Counted from the stretch's first letter, positions 1 through 6,858 are shown. The stretch is DNA of 7,775 nt from an uncultured Collinsella sp. (GCA_900550595.1 URTB01000062.1:1-7775); one strand, 5' to 3'. Numbers and translations: made by a program. Notes: generated from the sequence alone by a model not told the origin.

Positions 1-48
1 TCTACACCTCTCTATTCGTCGGCAGCGTCAGATGTGTATAAGAGACAG
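1..48 (+). other. Illumina Nextera adapter left on the contig end (artefact)
   Basis: Seen: bases 1-7 (TCTACAC) match the 3' tail of the P5 oligo, 8-15 (CTCTCTAT) match a standard Nextera i5 index, 16-29 (TCGTCGGCAGCGTC) match the Nextera read-1 adapter, and 30-48 (AGATGTGTATAAGAGACAG) are the Tn5 mosaic end. The order is exactly that of a tagmentation library molecule. This is synthetic sequence, not a transposon of the organism. Reading frames that begin in it give the contaminant peptides MYKRQ and MCIRDR on the plus strand and end in SLIHI on the minus strand. Native DNA begins at base 49. Confidence 0.98.
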
Positions 49-384
49 GCCCTGCGTGCCGAGCGCGCAAAGGCCGAGGAAGCCGCCACGAGGGCCGCAT
101 CCGAGCGCAAGCCCGCGCCCGCGCCCAAGCCCGCCACTGCGAAGCCTGCGCCTGCCGCACCCAAACCTCAACCTAAAAAGGTGGCTCATCCCAAGCCCGC
201 CGAGCCCAAGCCGAGTCGTGACGAGATGACCTTTGCCCAGCGCATGGTCACCTCCAAGGAGCCTACAGCCGAGGGCGAGATTCCCGGCATGGCTCCGGCT
301 CAAAAAATCATCATCGTGCTCGCCCTCATCGCGTTTATCGTCTTTATGGTCTACACGATCACCGGCAGCATGGGCCTGCACTAA
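49..384 (+). CDS. Partial membrane-anchored Pro/Ala/Lys-rich protein (5' end missing)
   Basis: The last 111 codons of a gene cut by the contig end; the stop is TAA at 382-384. The upstream codons in this frame come from adapter and must not be included. Seen in the fragment: a charged Ala/Glu/Arg stretch (about residues 1-25), a low-complexity region rich in Pro, Ala and Lys (about 26-60), a polar linker, then one hydrophobic segment (about residues 87-104, IIIVLALIAFIVFMVYTI) and a short tail ending GLH. This layout suggests a protein held in the membrane by a C-terminal helix, with a flexible Pro-rich spacer. Membrane orientation depends on the missing N-terminus. I do not recognise the family and assign no function. 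The gap to pncB is 82 bases, with no clear terminator, so co-transcription with pncB is possible. Confidence 0.75.
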   Translation, partial: ALRAERAKAEEAATRAASERKPAPAPKPATAKPAPAAPKPQPKKVAHPKPAEPKPSRDEMTFAQRMVTSKEPTAEGEIPGMAPAQKIIIVLALIAFIVFMVYTITGSMGLH

Positions 385-453
385 CCTGTTCGCGCCGGGC
401 TCCATGCCCGCACGTCCGCCTCGTCTAACCCTCAAATTCTGTACCACGCATCC

Positions 454-459
454 GAAAGG
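454..459 (+). promoter_or_regulatory. Ribosome binding site that fixes the pncB start
   Basis: GAAAGG lies 7 bases before the ATG at 467. The pncB frame stays open upstream to an ATG at 233, but that extension overlaps the preceding gene in another frame and has no comparable site. This motif and the start of family similarity select 467. Confidence 0.65.
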
Positions 460-466
460 TCGCCCC

Positions 467-1972
467 ATGGCTTTGACCGACATCTCGCATCCCACCGACA
501 TTGCAATGCTCACCGATCTGTACGAGCTCACTATGGCCCAGGGCCTGTGGGAGAGCGGCAAGGCCAACGAGCAGGGTTGTTTTACCGCGTTTTACCGCGA
601 CCATCCCTTTGGTAGCGCCTACGCCGTCATGTGCGGTACCGCCGAGCTGCCCGAGCTGGTCGAGAACCTGCGCTTTACGCCCGAGGACATCGACTACCTC
701 GCCTCGCTCCAGGCCCCGGCCGGCGGCGCGATGTTCAAGCCTGGATTCCTCGACTACCTCCGCGATTTTCGTGCGCATGTAAATATCGACGCCGTCCCCG
801 AGGGCGAGCTCGTCTTTCCGCGCGAGCCCATGGTGCGCGTCACCGGCCCCGCGCTGGAGTGCCAGCTGCTCGAGACGGCGCTGCTGAACATCGTCGGCTT
901 CCAGACACTTGTTGCCACCAAGACGGCGCGCGTGGTGCTGGCGGCGGACGGCCGTCCCGTGGCCGAGTTTGGCCTGCGCCGCGCCCAGGGTCCCGATGGC
1001 GGCCTGGCCGTCGCGCGCGCGAGCTACGTTGCCGGCTGCTCCTCTACGTCCAATGTACTCGCCGGGCGCCGCTACGGTATTCCCGTCTTTGGCACGCATG
1101 CGCACAGCTGGGTGATGAGCTTCGATTCCGAGCTCGAGGCCTTCCGCGCCTTTGCCAAGTCGAGCCCCAAGAACTGTACGCTGCTCATCGACACCTACGA
1201 TGTGCGCGAGGGCTGCGAGCATGCCATTGCGGTTGCCAAGGAGATGGAGGCGGTGGGCGAGCGCCTGTCGGCTATTCGCATCGACTCGGGCGACCTCGCC
1301 AAACTCTCCAAGTATGTGCGCGGCCGTTTTGATGCCGAGGGCTTGCCCTATGTAGGGATCTCGGTTTCCAACGATCTGGACGAGTACACGATTCAGTCGC
1401 TGCTCGACCAGGGCGCGCCCATCGATAGCTTTGGCGTGGGTACCAAGCTCGCGACCTGCTACGACCAGCCGGCGTTGGGCGGTGTGTATAAGCTTTCTGC
1501 CCGCCGTGCGAGCGAGGCGGACCCGTGGACGCCGGTGGTTAAGCTCTCCGAGCAGCCCTACAAGCGCACGATCCCGGGCGTGCAGCGCGTGCGCCGCTAT
1601 TACGACGGCTTTGGCGGCCCGATCTGCGACATGATCTATGACGAGGATCATCTGTCTGGGGAGGGCGCCGCGCGTGGCAATACCCTCGTGGCCGTGAACG
1701 ATGCTGCGCTGGTGACCGATGTGTCCGAGCTCGAGTATCGCGAGCTGCTGGCGCCGATCGTGCGCGATGGCAGCGCCGTTGCCCCGCGCGAGAGCATTGA
1801 GGACGCACGCGAGCGTTGCACCTGGGCACTGGACCATCTGGATCCGGTCTACAAGCGCTTCCTGTACCCGCAGACTTATGTTGTGGGCATGGAGCAGGGC
1901 TTGGCACAGGTGCGCGACGAGCTCGTGCGCAAGAACATGGCCGCGGCTTCTGCCTTTCCCTGGGCAAAATGA
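467..1972 (+). CDS. pncB: Nicotinate phosphoribosyltransferase
   Basis: A cytoplasmic enzyme that joins nicotinate to PRPP, with ATP hydrolysis, to make nicotinate mononucleotide; this is the entry step of the Preiss-Handler NAD salvage route. The product is 501 residues, matching the longer bacterial form. Family motifs seen: LTDLYELTMAQ at 15-25, a central EFGLRRAQGPDG block, GTHAHSW at 209-215 with His213 at the position of the transiently phosphorylated histidine, and RIDSGDL at 271-277 in the phosphoribosyl-binding region. The start at 467 follows a good ribosome site and leaves the family N-terminus intact. The stop codon (1970-1972) sits inside the left arm of a hairpin (1966-2004), so the last codons are part of a repeat-like element. 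proB follows 68 bases later on the same strand. No frameshift or missing motif was seen. Confidence 0.95.
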   Translation: MALTDISHPTDIAMLTDLYELTMAQGLWESGKANEQGCFTAFYRDHPFGSAYAVMCGTAELPELVENLRFTPEDIDYLASLQAPAGGAMFKPGFLDYLRDFRAHVNIDAVPEGELVFPREPMVRVTGPALECQLLETALLNIVGFQTLVATKTARVVLAADGRPVAEFGLRRAQGPDGGLAVARASYVAGCSSTSNVLAGRRYGIPVFGTHAHSWVMSFDSELEAFRAFAKSSPKNCTLLIDTYDVREGCEHAIAVAKEMEAVGERLSAIRIDSGDLAKLSKYVRGRFDAEGLPYVGISVSNDLDEYTIQSLLDQGAPIDSFGVGTKLATCYDQPALGGVYKLSARRASEADPWTPVVKLSEQPYKRTIPGVQRVRRYYDGFGGPICDMIYDEDHLSGEGAARGNTLVAVNDAALVTDVSELEYRELLAPIVRDGSAVAPRESIEDARERCTWALDHLDPVYKRFLYPQTYVVGMEQGLAQVRDELVRKNMAAASAFPWAK

Positions 1973-2004
1973 TTCGAAGGGGACGGAGGAAAACGGATCA
2001 TTTT
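1966..2004 (+). repeat. GGGGAC-loop hairpin A, overlapping the pncB stop
   Basis: An 11-bp stem, 1966-1976 (AAAATGATTCG) with 1994-2004 (CGGATCATTTT), has one T-G wobble and closes a 17-base loop, AAGGGGACGGAGGAAAA. The right arm ends in TTTT, so the RNA could end or pause here between pncB and proB. The loop has the same length and plan as hairpin B at 3318-3348. This suggests a dispersed REP-like element rather than a gene-specific site. A terminator role is inference; only four T residues follow the GC part of the stem. Confidence 0.65.
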
Positions 2005-2040
2005 CTCGCCCGCCTGCTCAACATTCGATTGGTTTGACGT

Positions 2041-3168
2041 ATGACGACTTCTTATAAAACGATGGTGGTAAAGATCGGTTCGTCCACGGTTGTGGGCGCC
2101 GACGGCAAGGTCAACCGCGCCTTTATCGGCGGGCTTGCCGATCAGGCCGCAGCGCTGCGCAAGCTCGGCTGGCGTCTGGTCGTGGTGAGCTCGGGCGCTA
2201 TCGCCTGTGGCTATCCCGTGCTGGGCTTCGACCGCAAGCCAGTCGGCGACCTGCCGAGCCTGCAGGCCTGCGCCTCGGCCGGTCAGTGCATTATCTCGTC
2301 GGCCTACGACGAGGAGTTTCATGCGCGCGATCTGCTCACCTCGCTCGTGCTGCTCACGCGCCATGACACGGCCCGCCGTACGTCTTACCTGCACGCGCGC
2401 GACGCCCTGCTGCGCCTGGTGGAGCTTGGCGTGGTGCCGGTCGTCAACGAGAACGATACCGTTACCGTCGATGAGATCAAGTTTGGCGACAACGACACGC
2501 TGGCGGCGCTTGTAAGCTGCCTGGTTTCTGCCGATCTGTGCGTGACGCTCTCGGACATCGATGGCCTCTATACCGCCAATCCGCATGAGGACCCCACGGC
2601 CGAGTTTGTTCCGGTCGTGCATAAGATTGATGCCAAGATCATCGCCTCGGCGGGCGATTCTTCTACATCAGTGGGCACGGGCGGCATGATTACCAAGATC
2701 CGCGCGAGTCGCATTCTGATGACGGCGGGCATTCAGAGCGTGATTTGCTCGGGTGAGGAGCCCGATGCGCTCGTGCGCCTTGCCCGCGGCGAGAGCGTGG
2801 GTACGCTGTTCGATCCGCCGGCGGAGCGCCTAGACATTGCGCCTCGCAAGCTGTGGATCGCACTGGGCGACAAGGCGCATGGCTCGGTGACGGTCGATGA
2901 CGGCGCTGCGAAGGCACTGGTCAGTCGCGGTTCTTCCTTGCTTGCGGTGGGTATTCGCGAGGTCGATGGCGCGTTTGCCGAGGGCGATGTGCTCGACGTG
3001 TGTGACCCGAGCGGTATGGTTGTCGCCCGCGGTATCGCCGAGGCCGATTCGGACGTGCTGGAACTTGCGGCAGGACGCCGCCAGGACCAGATTGCCGGCA
3101 ACCGTCTGTTGGCTGACCTGGCCGAAAAGCCTGCGATTCATCGAGATAATTTGATCGTCTTCGCCTAA
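2041..3168 (+). CDS. proB: Glutamate 5-kinase
   Basis: Phosphorylates L-glutamate on its gamma-carboxyl with ATP, the committed step of proline synthesis and usually the one inhibited by proline. The product is 375 residues, with an N-terminal amino-acid kinase domain (about 6-255) and a C-terminal PUA domain (about 278-355). Motifs seen: VVKIGSS with Lys11, VVSSGA at 48-53, NENDTV at 136-141, GDND at 149-152, SDIDGLY at 171-177 and GTGGMITKI at 212-220. The start at 2041 follows an in-frame TGA at 2035-2037. It leaves ten residues before Lys11, close to other ProB proteins. There is no clear Shine-Dalgarno sequence before it, so initiation may be weak or unusual; the next ATG (2062) lacks one too. 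ProA, its usual partner, is not adjacent but lies beyond the minus-strand hydrolase gene. Confidence 0.95.
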   Translation: MTTSYKTMVVKIGSSTVVGADGKVNRAFIGGLADQAAALRKLGWRLVVVSSGAIACGYPVLGFDRKPVGDLPSLQACASAGQCIISSAYDEEFHARDLLTSLVLLTRHDTARRTSYLHARDALLRLVELGVVPVVNENDTVTVDEIKFGDNDTLAALVSCLVSADLCVTLSDIDGLYTANPHEDPTAEFVPVVHKIDAKIIASAGDSSTSVGTGGMITKIRASRILMTAGIQSVICSGEEPDALVRLARGESVGTLFDPPAERLDIAPRKLWIALGDKAHGSVTVDDGAAKALVSRGSSLLAVGIREVDGAFAEGDVLDVCDPSGMVVARGIAEADSDVLELAAGRRQDQIAGNRLLADLAEKPAIHRDNLIVFA

Positions 3169-3182
3169 CCAATTGACGCTGC

Positions 3183-3280
3183 AAACGCCCCTAAGCGGCA
3201 ATCTGACGTTCAATCGTCGGGCATGACCAAAAGGTCAATGCCCTCCTCTTTCACGTCACCTTGCTCGCTTAGGGGTGTTT
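3183..3280. repeat. 98-base nested palindrome after proB, likely two-way terminator
   Basis: Three stacked helices are visible. The outer one pairs 3183-3196 with 3267-3280 (14 bp, one G-T wobble) and is continued by GGCAA (3197-3201) against TTGCTC (3261-3266) with one bulge. The middle one pairs TGACGT (3204-3209) with ACGTCA (3253-3258). The apical hairpin pairs 3219-3228 with 3233-3243 around an AAAA loop, with one bulged A. The right arm ends in TTTT (3278-3281), and the other strand ends in TTT. The site lies 14 bases after the proB stop, between convergent genes, which fits transcription termination. For a simple terminator it is unusually long and layered; a MITE-like insertion or a structured RNA is possible. 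I recognise no known RNA family. Confidence 0.7.
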
Positions 3281-3317
3281 TCGCTTTCCGTCCTCTTTCT
3301 GCAATGACTTCATTAAC

Positions 3318-3359
3318 CTGGCACTTGGGGACGTTCCTTTTGTGCCGGCAGGCGGGGAC
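3318..3359 (+). repeat. GGGGAC-loop hairpin B plus a second GGGGAC motif
   Basis: CTGGCAC (3318-3324) pairs with GTGCCGG (3342-3348) over 7 bp with one wobble, around a 17-base loop, TTGGGGACGTTCCTTTT. A second GGGGAC follows at 3354-3359, ten bases before the stop codon of the minus-strand hydrolase gene (3369-3371). Loop length and the leading GGGGACG match hairpin A at 1966-2004 exactly, while the stems differ. No good T-run follows on either strand, so a terminator role is not evident. Confidence 0.55.
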
Positions 3360-3368
3360 ACTCCTTCG

Positions 3369-4787
3369 CTAGAAGATCCGGCGCAGGTCTCCGCGGTTGA
3401 GGGCTTCGCCGAAGAGGTGCTTGAACACCACGCTACCGTGCAGGCCGTCGTGCTCAAACTCGTTCGTCACCCAGGCATGCGAGTTGCCCACGCGGCTGAG
3501 CGTGTCGAGCTGCAGACCCGAATCCACGTACATGTCATCGAAGTACACGGCGGCCTGGAGTGGCACCTCGTTGCACGCCAGGCGCTGCGGGTCGTAGATC
3601 TTGTCCCAGCTGGTGTCTTCCATCAGCAGATCCATGGCGAGCTTGAAGGGCTTGAGCTCAGGCATCTGCTCAAACATCCACGGGAACATGGCCTCGCCGG
3701 TAAACATGAGCGGGCGCGCGAGCGTGTCGAACTCGGCGCGGTGTGCCTTCTCTTCTGCCGCGGCCCAGCGGATGGGCATGGTGTCGCCATCGGCGTAGAT
3801 GAACTCCTGCAGCGTCCAGTACAGCGGATTCGTGCGTGTGCTGGTGCGCTCGAAGGCGTGCATCAAAAAGCTGTCGGATACCGAGGAACCGCAGCTCAAC
3901 GTACCGTCGCCATCAACAAACGCGTGGTCGATAATCCAGTGCATGCGCTCAAAGCTCGGCTTCATGCCAAAGTCGCTGCCCATGAGCTGTAGGCGCTCGA
4001 CCGTCATCGGCGAGCCGTCGGGCAGTGCGGGCTTTTGCTCCTCGAGGGCATCTGCCAGGGCCGCCACGCGTTCGACGTCGGCGGGGTAGCGGTCATAATA
4101 CTGCTGGGTCTTGGCCGCCATGCGCGGGAAGGTGTGCGCGTAGACCTCGCTGGCGCTCGCCGGCACGTGCGGAATGCCGCCGCAGGTAAAGCTTGCCGTT
4201 ACGCCCTCGGGGAAAAGCGATAGATAGCTCAACGTCAAAAAGCCGCCGTAGCTCTGCCCGAGTGTGACCCAGGGCTTGCCGCCAAAGCCCACCAGGCGCA
4301 GGTACTCAAAGTCGCGCACGATGGAACTGGCGAGGTGGCGCTTGAGAAAGTCCGCCTGCGAGCGTGCGGCATCGGCTCCTGCTGCCTCGGCGCGATCGCC
4401 CAGAGCCGCGATCGTACGCCCGTCTACGCAGCTGCTGCGCCCGATACCTCGCTGGTCGGGCAGCACGACGCGGAAATGCTTGACGGCCTCCTCGATCCAG
4501 CCATCGCTTGTGGGCGACAGCGGACGCGGGCTCTCGCCGCCGGGGCCGCCCTGCAAAAAGAGGAGGAGCGGCAAGTCGTCGTTAATGCGGTCGGGCGCGC
4601 AAACCACGCGGTAGAAGAGCTTGATGCTTTCGGGTGCACCGGCGATGGGCGCCGGCATTGCGCCGCGGCGCATGGTACTGCCGACGGCCAAAAGCATGGG
4701 CTCCAGGCCGCGCCAGTCGAGGGGGACGTCGATGCTGTGGTCCTCGACGTAGAGGCCGGGGACGTGGTACGAAGTGATGAGCGCCAT
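3369..4787 (-). CDS. Alpha/beta-fold hydrolase, proline iminopeptidase-like (S33)
   Basis: 472 residues from ATG 4787, probably cytoplasmic, with no signal peptide. Seen: the oxyanion-loop motif GGPGG at 80-84 (family form HGGPG), DQRGIGRS at 111-118, and the nucleophile elbow GQSYGG at 177-182 with Ser179. A long middle part (about 200-370) would form the lid. Near the end FEHDGLHGS offers His446 or, more likely, His450 as the catalytic histidine; I could not fix the acid. S33 members typically remove N-terminal proline from peptides, and the place between proB and proA fits that, but substrate is inference. The frame opens further up to TTG 4877, with an ATG at 4868. I prefer 4787 because GGAAG sits 6 bases before it, a TAGAAT box lies inside the extension, and the extra 30 residues look unlike the family. 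Confidence 0.85.
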   Translation of the reverse strand: MALITSYHVPGLYVEDHSIDVPLDWRGLEPMLLAVGSTMRRGAMPAPIAGAPESIKLFYRVVCAPDRINDDLPLLLFLQGGPGGESPRPLSPTSDGWIEEAVKHFRVVLPDQRGIGRSSCVDGRTIAALGDRAEAAGADAARSQADFLKRHLASSIVRDFEYLRLVGFGGKPWVTLGQSYGGFLTLSYLSLFPEGVTASFTCGGIPHVPASASEVYAHTFPRMAAKTQQYYDRYPADVERVAALADALEEQKPALPDGSPMTVERLQLMGSDFGMKPSFERMHWIIDHAFVDGDGTLSCGSSVSDSFLMHAFERTSTRTNPLYWTLQEFIYADGDTMPIRWAAAEEKAHRAEFDTLARPLMFTGEAMFPWMFEQMPELKPFKLAMDLLMEDTSWDKIYDPQRLACNEVPLQAAVYFDDMYVDSGLQLDTLSRVGNSHAWVTNEFEHDGLHGSVVFKHLFGEALNRGDLRRIF

Positions 4788-4825
4788 GTGATGCTTCCAT
4801 TCGTTGCGGTGTTTCGGGTTGACCA

Positions 4826-4856
4826 ATTCTACCGCCGTCTGCGAGGATGCGTGCAA
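4826..4856 (-). promoter_or_regulatory. Possible promoter for the S33 hydrolase gene
   Basis: On the minus strand, TAGAAT (4831-4826) matches the -10 consensus at five of six bases. TTGCAC (4856-4851) is a poor -35 with a 19-base spacer. A start of transcription near 4819 would give a leader of about 30 bases before ATG 4787. No equally good promoter for the divergent proA was seen in the 113 bases between the two starts. Confidence 0.35.
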
Positions 4857-4900
4857 ATCGGCTACCATGGTTGGCAAACATCTAAGAGAAAGGGCCGTTC

Positions 4901-6187
4901 ATGTCGGTCGATATAGCCACCTACGTTCACGATCTTGCCGTTGAGGCCAAGGCCGCTTCGGGCGCGCTTGCCACGGCGAGCGATGTCCAGCGCCAGGAGG
5001 CCGTGCGCGCCATGGCCGCGGCGCTGCGCGACGGCGTCGATTCCATCGTTGCCGCCAATGAGCTCGATATGTCCGCGGCGCGTGATGCGGGCACCTCGGC
5101 GGGGCTTCTCGACCGTCTGCTGCTGACGCCCGAGCGCGTCGAGGGCATGGCCGCCGGCCTGGAGAAGCTCGCTGAGCTGCCCGATCCTGTCGGCCGCGTA
5201 CTAGACCACCGCGTGCTTGCAAGCGGCGTGGATCTGACCCGCGTGAGCGTGCCGCTGGGCTTGGTCGCCATGGTGTATGAGGCGCGTCCCAACGTGACGG
5301 CCGATGCTGCGGGCATCTGCATCCGCACTGGCAACGCCTGCATTCTGCGCGGCGGTTCGCTGGCCTATCACTCGTGCGCCATGATCGCCGAGCTGCTGGC
5401 CGATGCGCTCGAGGCCAAGGGCTTCCCGCGCGAGGCCGTGTCGATGATCGAGTCCACCGACCGCGAGGCCACTGGCGAGCTCATGAAGCTCCGCGGTATC
5501 GTCGATGTGCTCATTCCGCGCGGCGGTGCAGGGCTGATTCAGCGCTGCGTGCGCGAGTCGCTCGTGCCGGTGATCGAGACGGGTACGGGCAACTGCCACA
5601 TCTACGTGCATGAATCCGCCGACTTTGACAAGGCACTCAACATTATCGTTAATGCCAAGACCCAGCGCGTAGGCGTGTGCAATGCCGCCGAGTCGCTGCT
5701 GGTCGACCGTGCTGTGGCCGATGCGTTTTTGCCTGCGGTCGTGGCCGTGCTGCATGACCACGGCGTGTTCATTCACGGCGACGAGGCAACCTGCGCCGCA
5801 TGCGCCGATGCCGGGCTTGCCGAGGGTGATGACTACGTCGCCGCGACTGAGGAGGACTGGGGTCGCGAGTACCTGGCTCTCGAGATGAGCGTGAAGGTCG
5901 TGGCAAACGAGGACGAGGCCATCGCACACATCAACCGCTACGGCACGATGCACTCCGAGGCCATCGTTGCCGAGGACACGGATGCTTGCGAGTGCTTCCT
6001 GGATGCGGTCGATGCCTCGGCCGTGTACGCCAACGCCAGCACGCGCTTCACCGACGGCGGCGAGTTTGGCCTGGGTGCCGAGATCGGCATCTCGACCCAA
6101 AAGCTCCACGCTCGCGGCCCCTTCGGCGCCGAGGCCCTCACCACCTACAAATACAAGCTCCGCGGCACCGGTCAGGTTCGCCCCTAA
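4901..6187 (+). CDS. proA: Gamma-glutamyl phosphate reductase
   Basis: Reduces the glutamyl 5-phosphate made by ProB to glutamate 5-semialdehyde with NADPH. The product cyclises to pyrroline carboxylate, which ProC (not in this window) turns into proline. 428 residues, near the usual length of about 415-420, in the aldehyde dehydrogenase superfamily. Seen: VPLGLVAMVYEARPNVTADA in the nucleotide-binding part, the RTGNACILRGGS block, PRGGAGLIQ, VIETGTGNCHIYVH, and the catalytic cysteine Cys260 in QRVGVCNAAES. The end carries GGEFGLGAEIGISTQKLHARGP, abbreviated here as GGEFGLGAEIG and KLHARGP, typical of ProA. AAAGGG (4889-4894) lies 6 bases before the ATG. The gene is intact but separated from proB by the minus-strand hydrolase gene. 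It therefore needs its own promoter in the 4788-4900 region, where I could not place one with confidence. Confidence 0.96.
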   Translation: MSVDIATYVHDLAVEAKAASGALATASDVQRQEAVRAMAAALRDGVDSIVAANELDMSAARDAGTSAGLLDRLLLTPERVEGMAAGLEKLAELPDPVGRVLDHRVLASGVDLTRVSVPLGLVAMVYEARPNVTADAAGICIRTGNACILRGGSLAYHSCAMIAELLADALEAKGFPREAVSMIESTDREATGELMKLRGIVDVLIPRGGAGLIQRCVRESLVPVIETGTGNCHIYVHESADFDKALNIIVNAKTQRVGVCNAAESLLVDRAVADAFLPAVVAVLHDHGVFIHGDEATCAACADAGLAEGDDYVAATEEDWGREYLALEMSVKVVANEDEAIAHINRYGTMHSEAIVAEDTDACECFLDAVDASAVYANASTRFTDGGEFGLGAEIGISTQKLHARGPFGAEALTTYKYKLRGTGQVRP

Positions 6188-6201
6188 ACCTCTCGCAAAC
6201 G

Positions 6202-6241
6202 AAAAACCACCACAAAGGTGCCTGTCCCCTTTGTGGTGGTT
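6202..6241 (-). terminator. Terminator hairpin, copy 1 (GGGGAC type)
   Basis: A perfect 14-bp stem, 6205-6218 with 6228-6241 (AACCACCACAAAGG and its complement), with a 9-base loop. Read on the minus strand it is followed by TTTTT (6206-6202) and has GGGGAC at the loop entrance. It therefore suits the end of the HD-domain gene (stop at 6259), and may also stop proA transcripts, though the plus strand has only TTATA after the stem. A near-identical copy lies at 6920-6962. Confidence 0.8.
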
Positions 6242-6258
6242 ATAGGTGGCGTGGGCGG

Positions 6259-6858
6259 TTAGGCCTGGGAGGTATCGCGATCGGGCGCGAAGGACTGCAT
6301 GGCCGCGATGGTACGGTCGAAGAGCTCGGGGAGCTCCCAACCCAGCATCTCAGCGCCCTGCGAAATCACGTCGCGCGAGCAGCCGGCGGCAAAGCGCTTG
6401 TCCTTGAACTTCTTCTTGAGCGACTTGGTCGTAAAGTCCATGACGCTCTTGCTCGGGCGCATGATGACGGCGGCGCCGATCAGGCCGGTGAGCTCATCGC
6501 AGGCAAACAGGATCTTTTCCATCTGCAGCTCGGGCTTGGGCAGCGAAGAGTTGAAATCGGACGTGTGCGTCTGGATGGCACGGATAAGCTCGGGAGTCGC
6601 ACCCTCACCCTCGAGAATCTCGGCGGCATAGATGGTGTGGTTCATGGGGTCGTCCTCATGCTCCTCCCAATCCAAGTCGTGCAGCAGGCCGACGATGCCC
6701 CAAAACTCCTCGTTCTCGGGGTCGAACTCGCGCGCAAAGTAGCGCATAGTGCCCTCGACCGTTTCGCCGTGGGTGATGTGGAACGGGTCTTTGTTGTGCT
6801 CGTTGAGCAATTCGAACGCACGGTCGCGGGTGATTCCGGCGGAAAGCAGCTCTGCCAT
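6259..6858 (-). CDS. HD-domain protein, predicted metal-dependent phosphohydrolase
   Basis: 199 residues, soluble, no signal peptide or membrane segment. HD-superfamily ligands visible in order: His30 (FHITHGETV), His60-Asp61 in GLLHDLDWEEH, a further candidate His98 (QTHTSD), and Asp121 (FACDELTG). Such proteins usually bind one or two metal ions and cleave phosphate esters of nucleotides or related compounds; the substrate cannot be told from sequence, and inactive members exist. No second domain is seen; the C-terminal third is a lysine-rich then acidic helical region. AAGGAG lies 6 bases before the ATG (complement of 6865-6870), a strong ribosome site that supports this start. The gene is flanked by matching terminators (6202-6241 and 6920-6962). 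It therefore looks like a single-gene unit, separate from the CarD-like gene upstream and convergent with proA. Confidence 0.88.
   Translation of the reverse strand: MAELLSAGITRDRAFELLNEHNKDPFHITHGETVEGTMRYFAREFDPENEEFWGIVGLLHDLDWEEHEDDPMNHTIYAAEILEGEGATPELIRAIQTHTSDFNSSLPKPELQMEKILFACDELTGLIGAAVIMRPSKSVMDFTTKSLKKKFKDKRFAAGCSRDVISQGAEMLGWELPELFDRTIAAMQSFAPDRDTSQA

Noticed and set aside
30..48. Transposon end (Tn5 mosaic end) as a real mobile element
   Set aside because: It is joined to P5, index and read-1 adapter bases, so it is a library artefact.
396..410. Small hairpin CGGGC-TCCAT-GCCCG after the first gene
   Set aside because: Only 5 bp with no T-run, too weak to call a terminator in GC-rich DNA.
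233..466. Upstream 78-codon extension of pncB
   Set aside because: It overlaps the preceding gene in another frame, and the family start and a good ribosome site are at 467.
425..1837. 470-codon open frame on the minus strand across pncB
   Set aside because: A shadow of GC-rich codon use: the plus strand carries an intact, motif-complete PncB, and the antisense product has no recognisable domain or ribosome site.
5201..6340. 379-codon minus-strand frame across proA
   Set aside because: Antisense to the full ProA and running into the terminator and the HD gene's end; His/Gly/Ala-rich low-quality composition.
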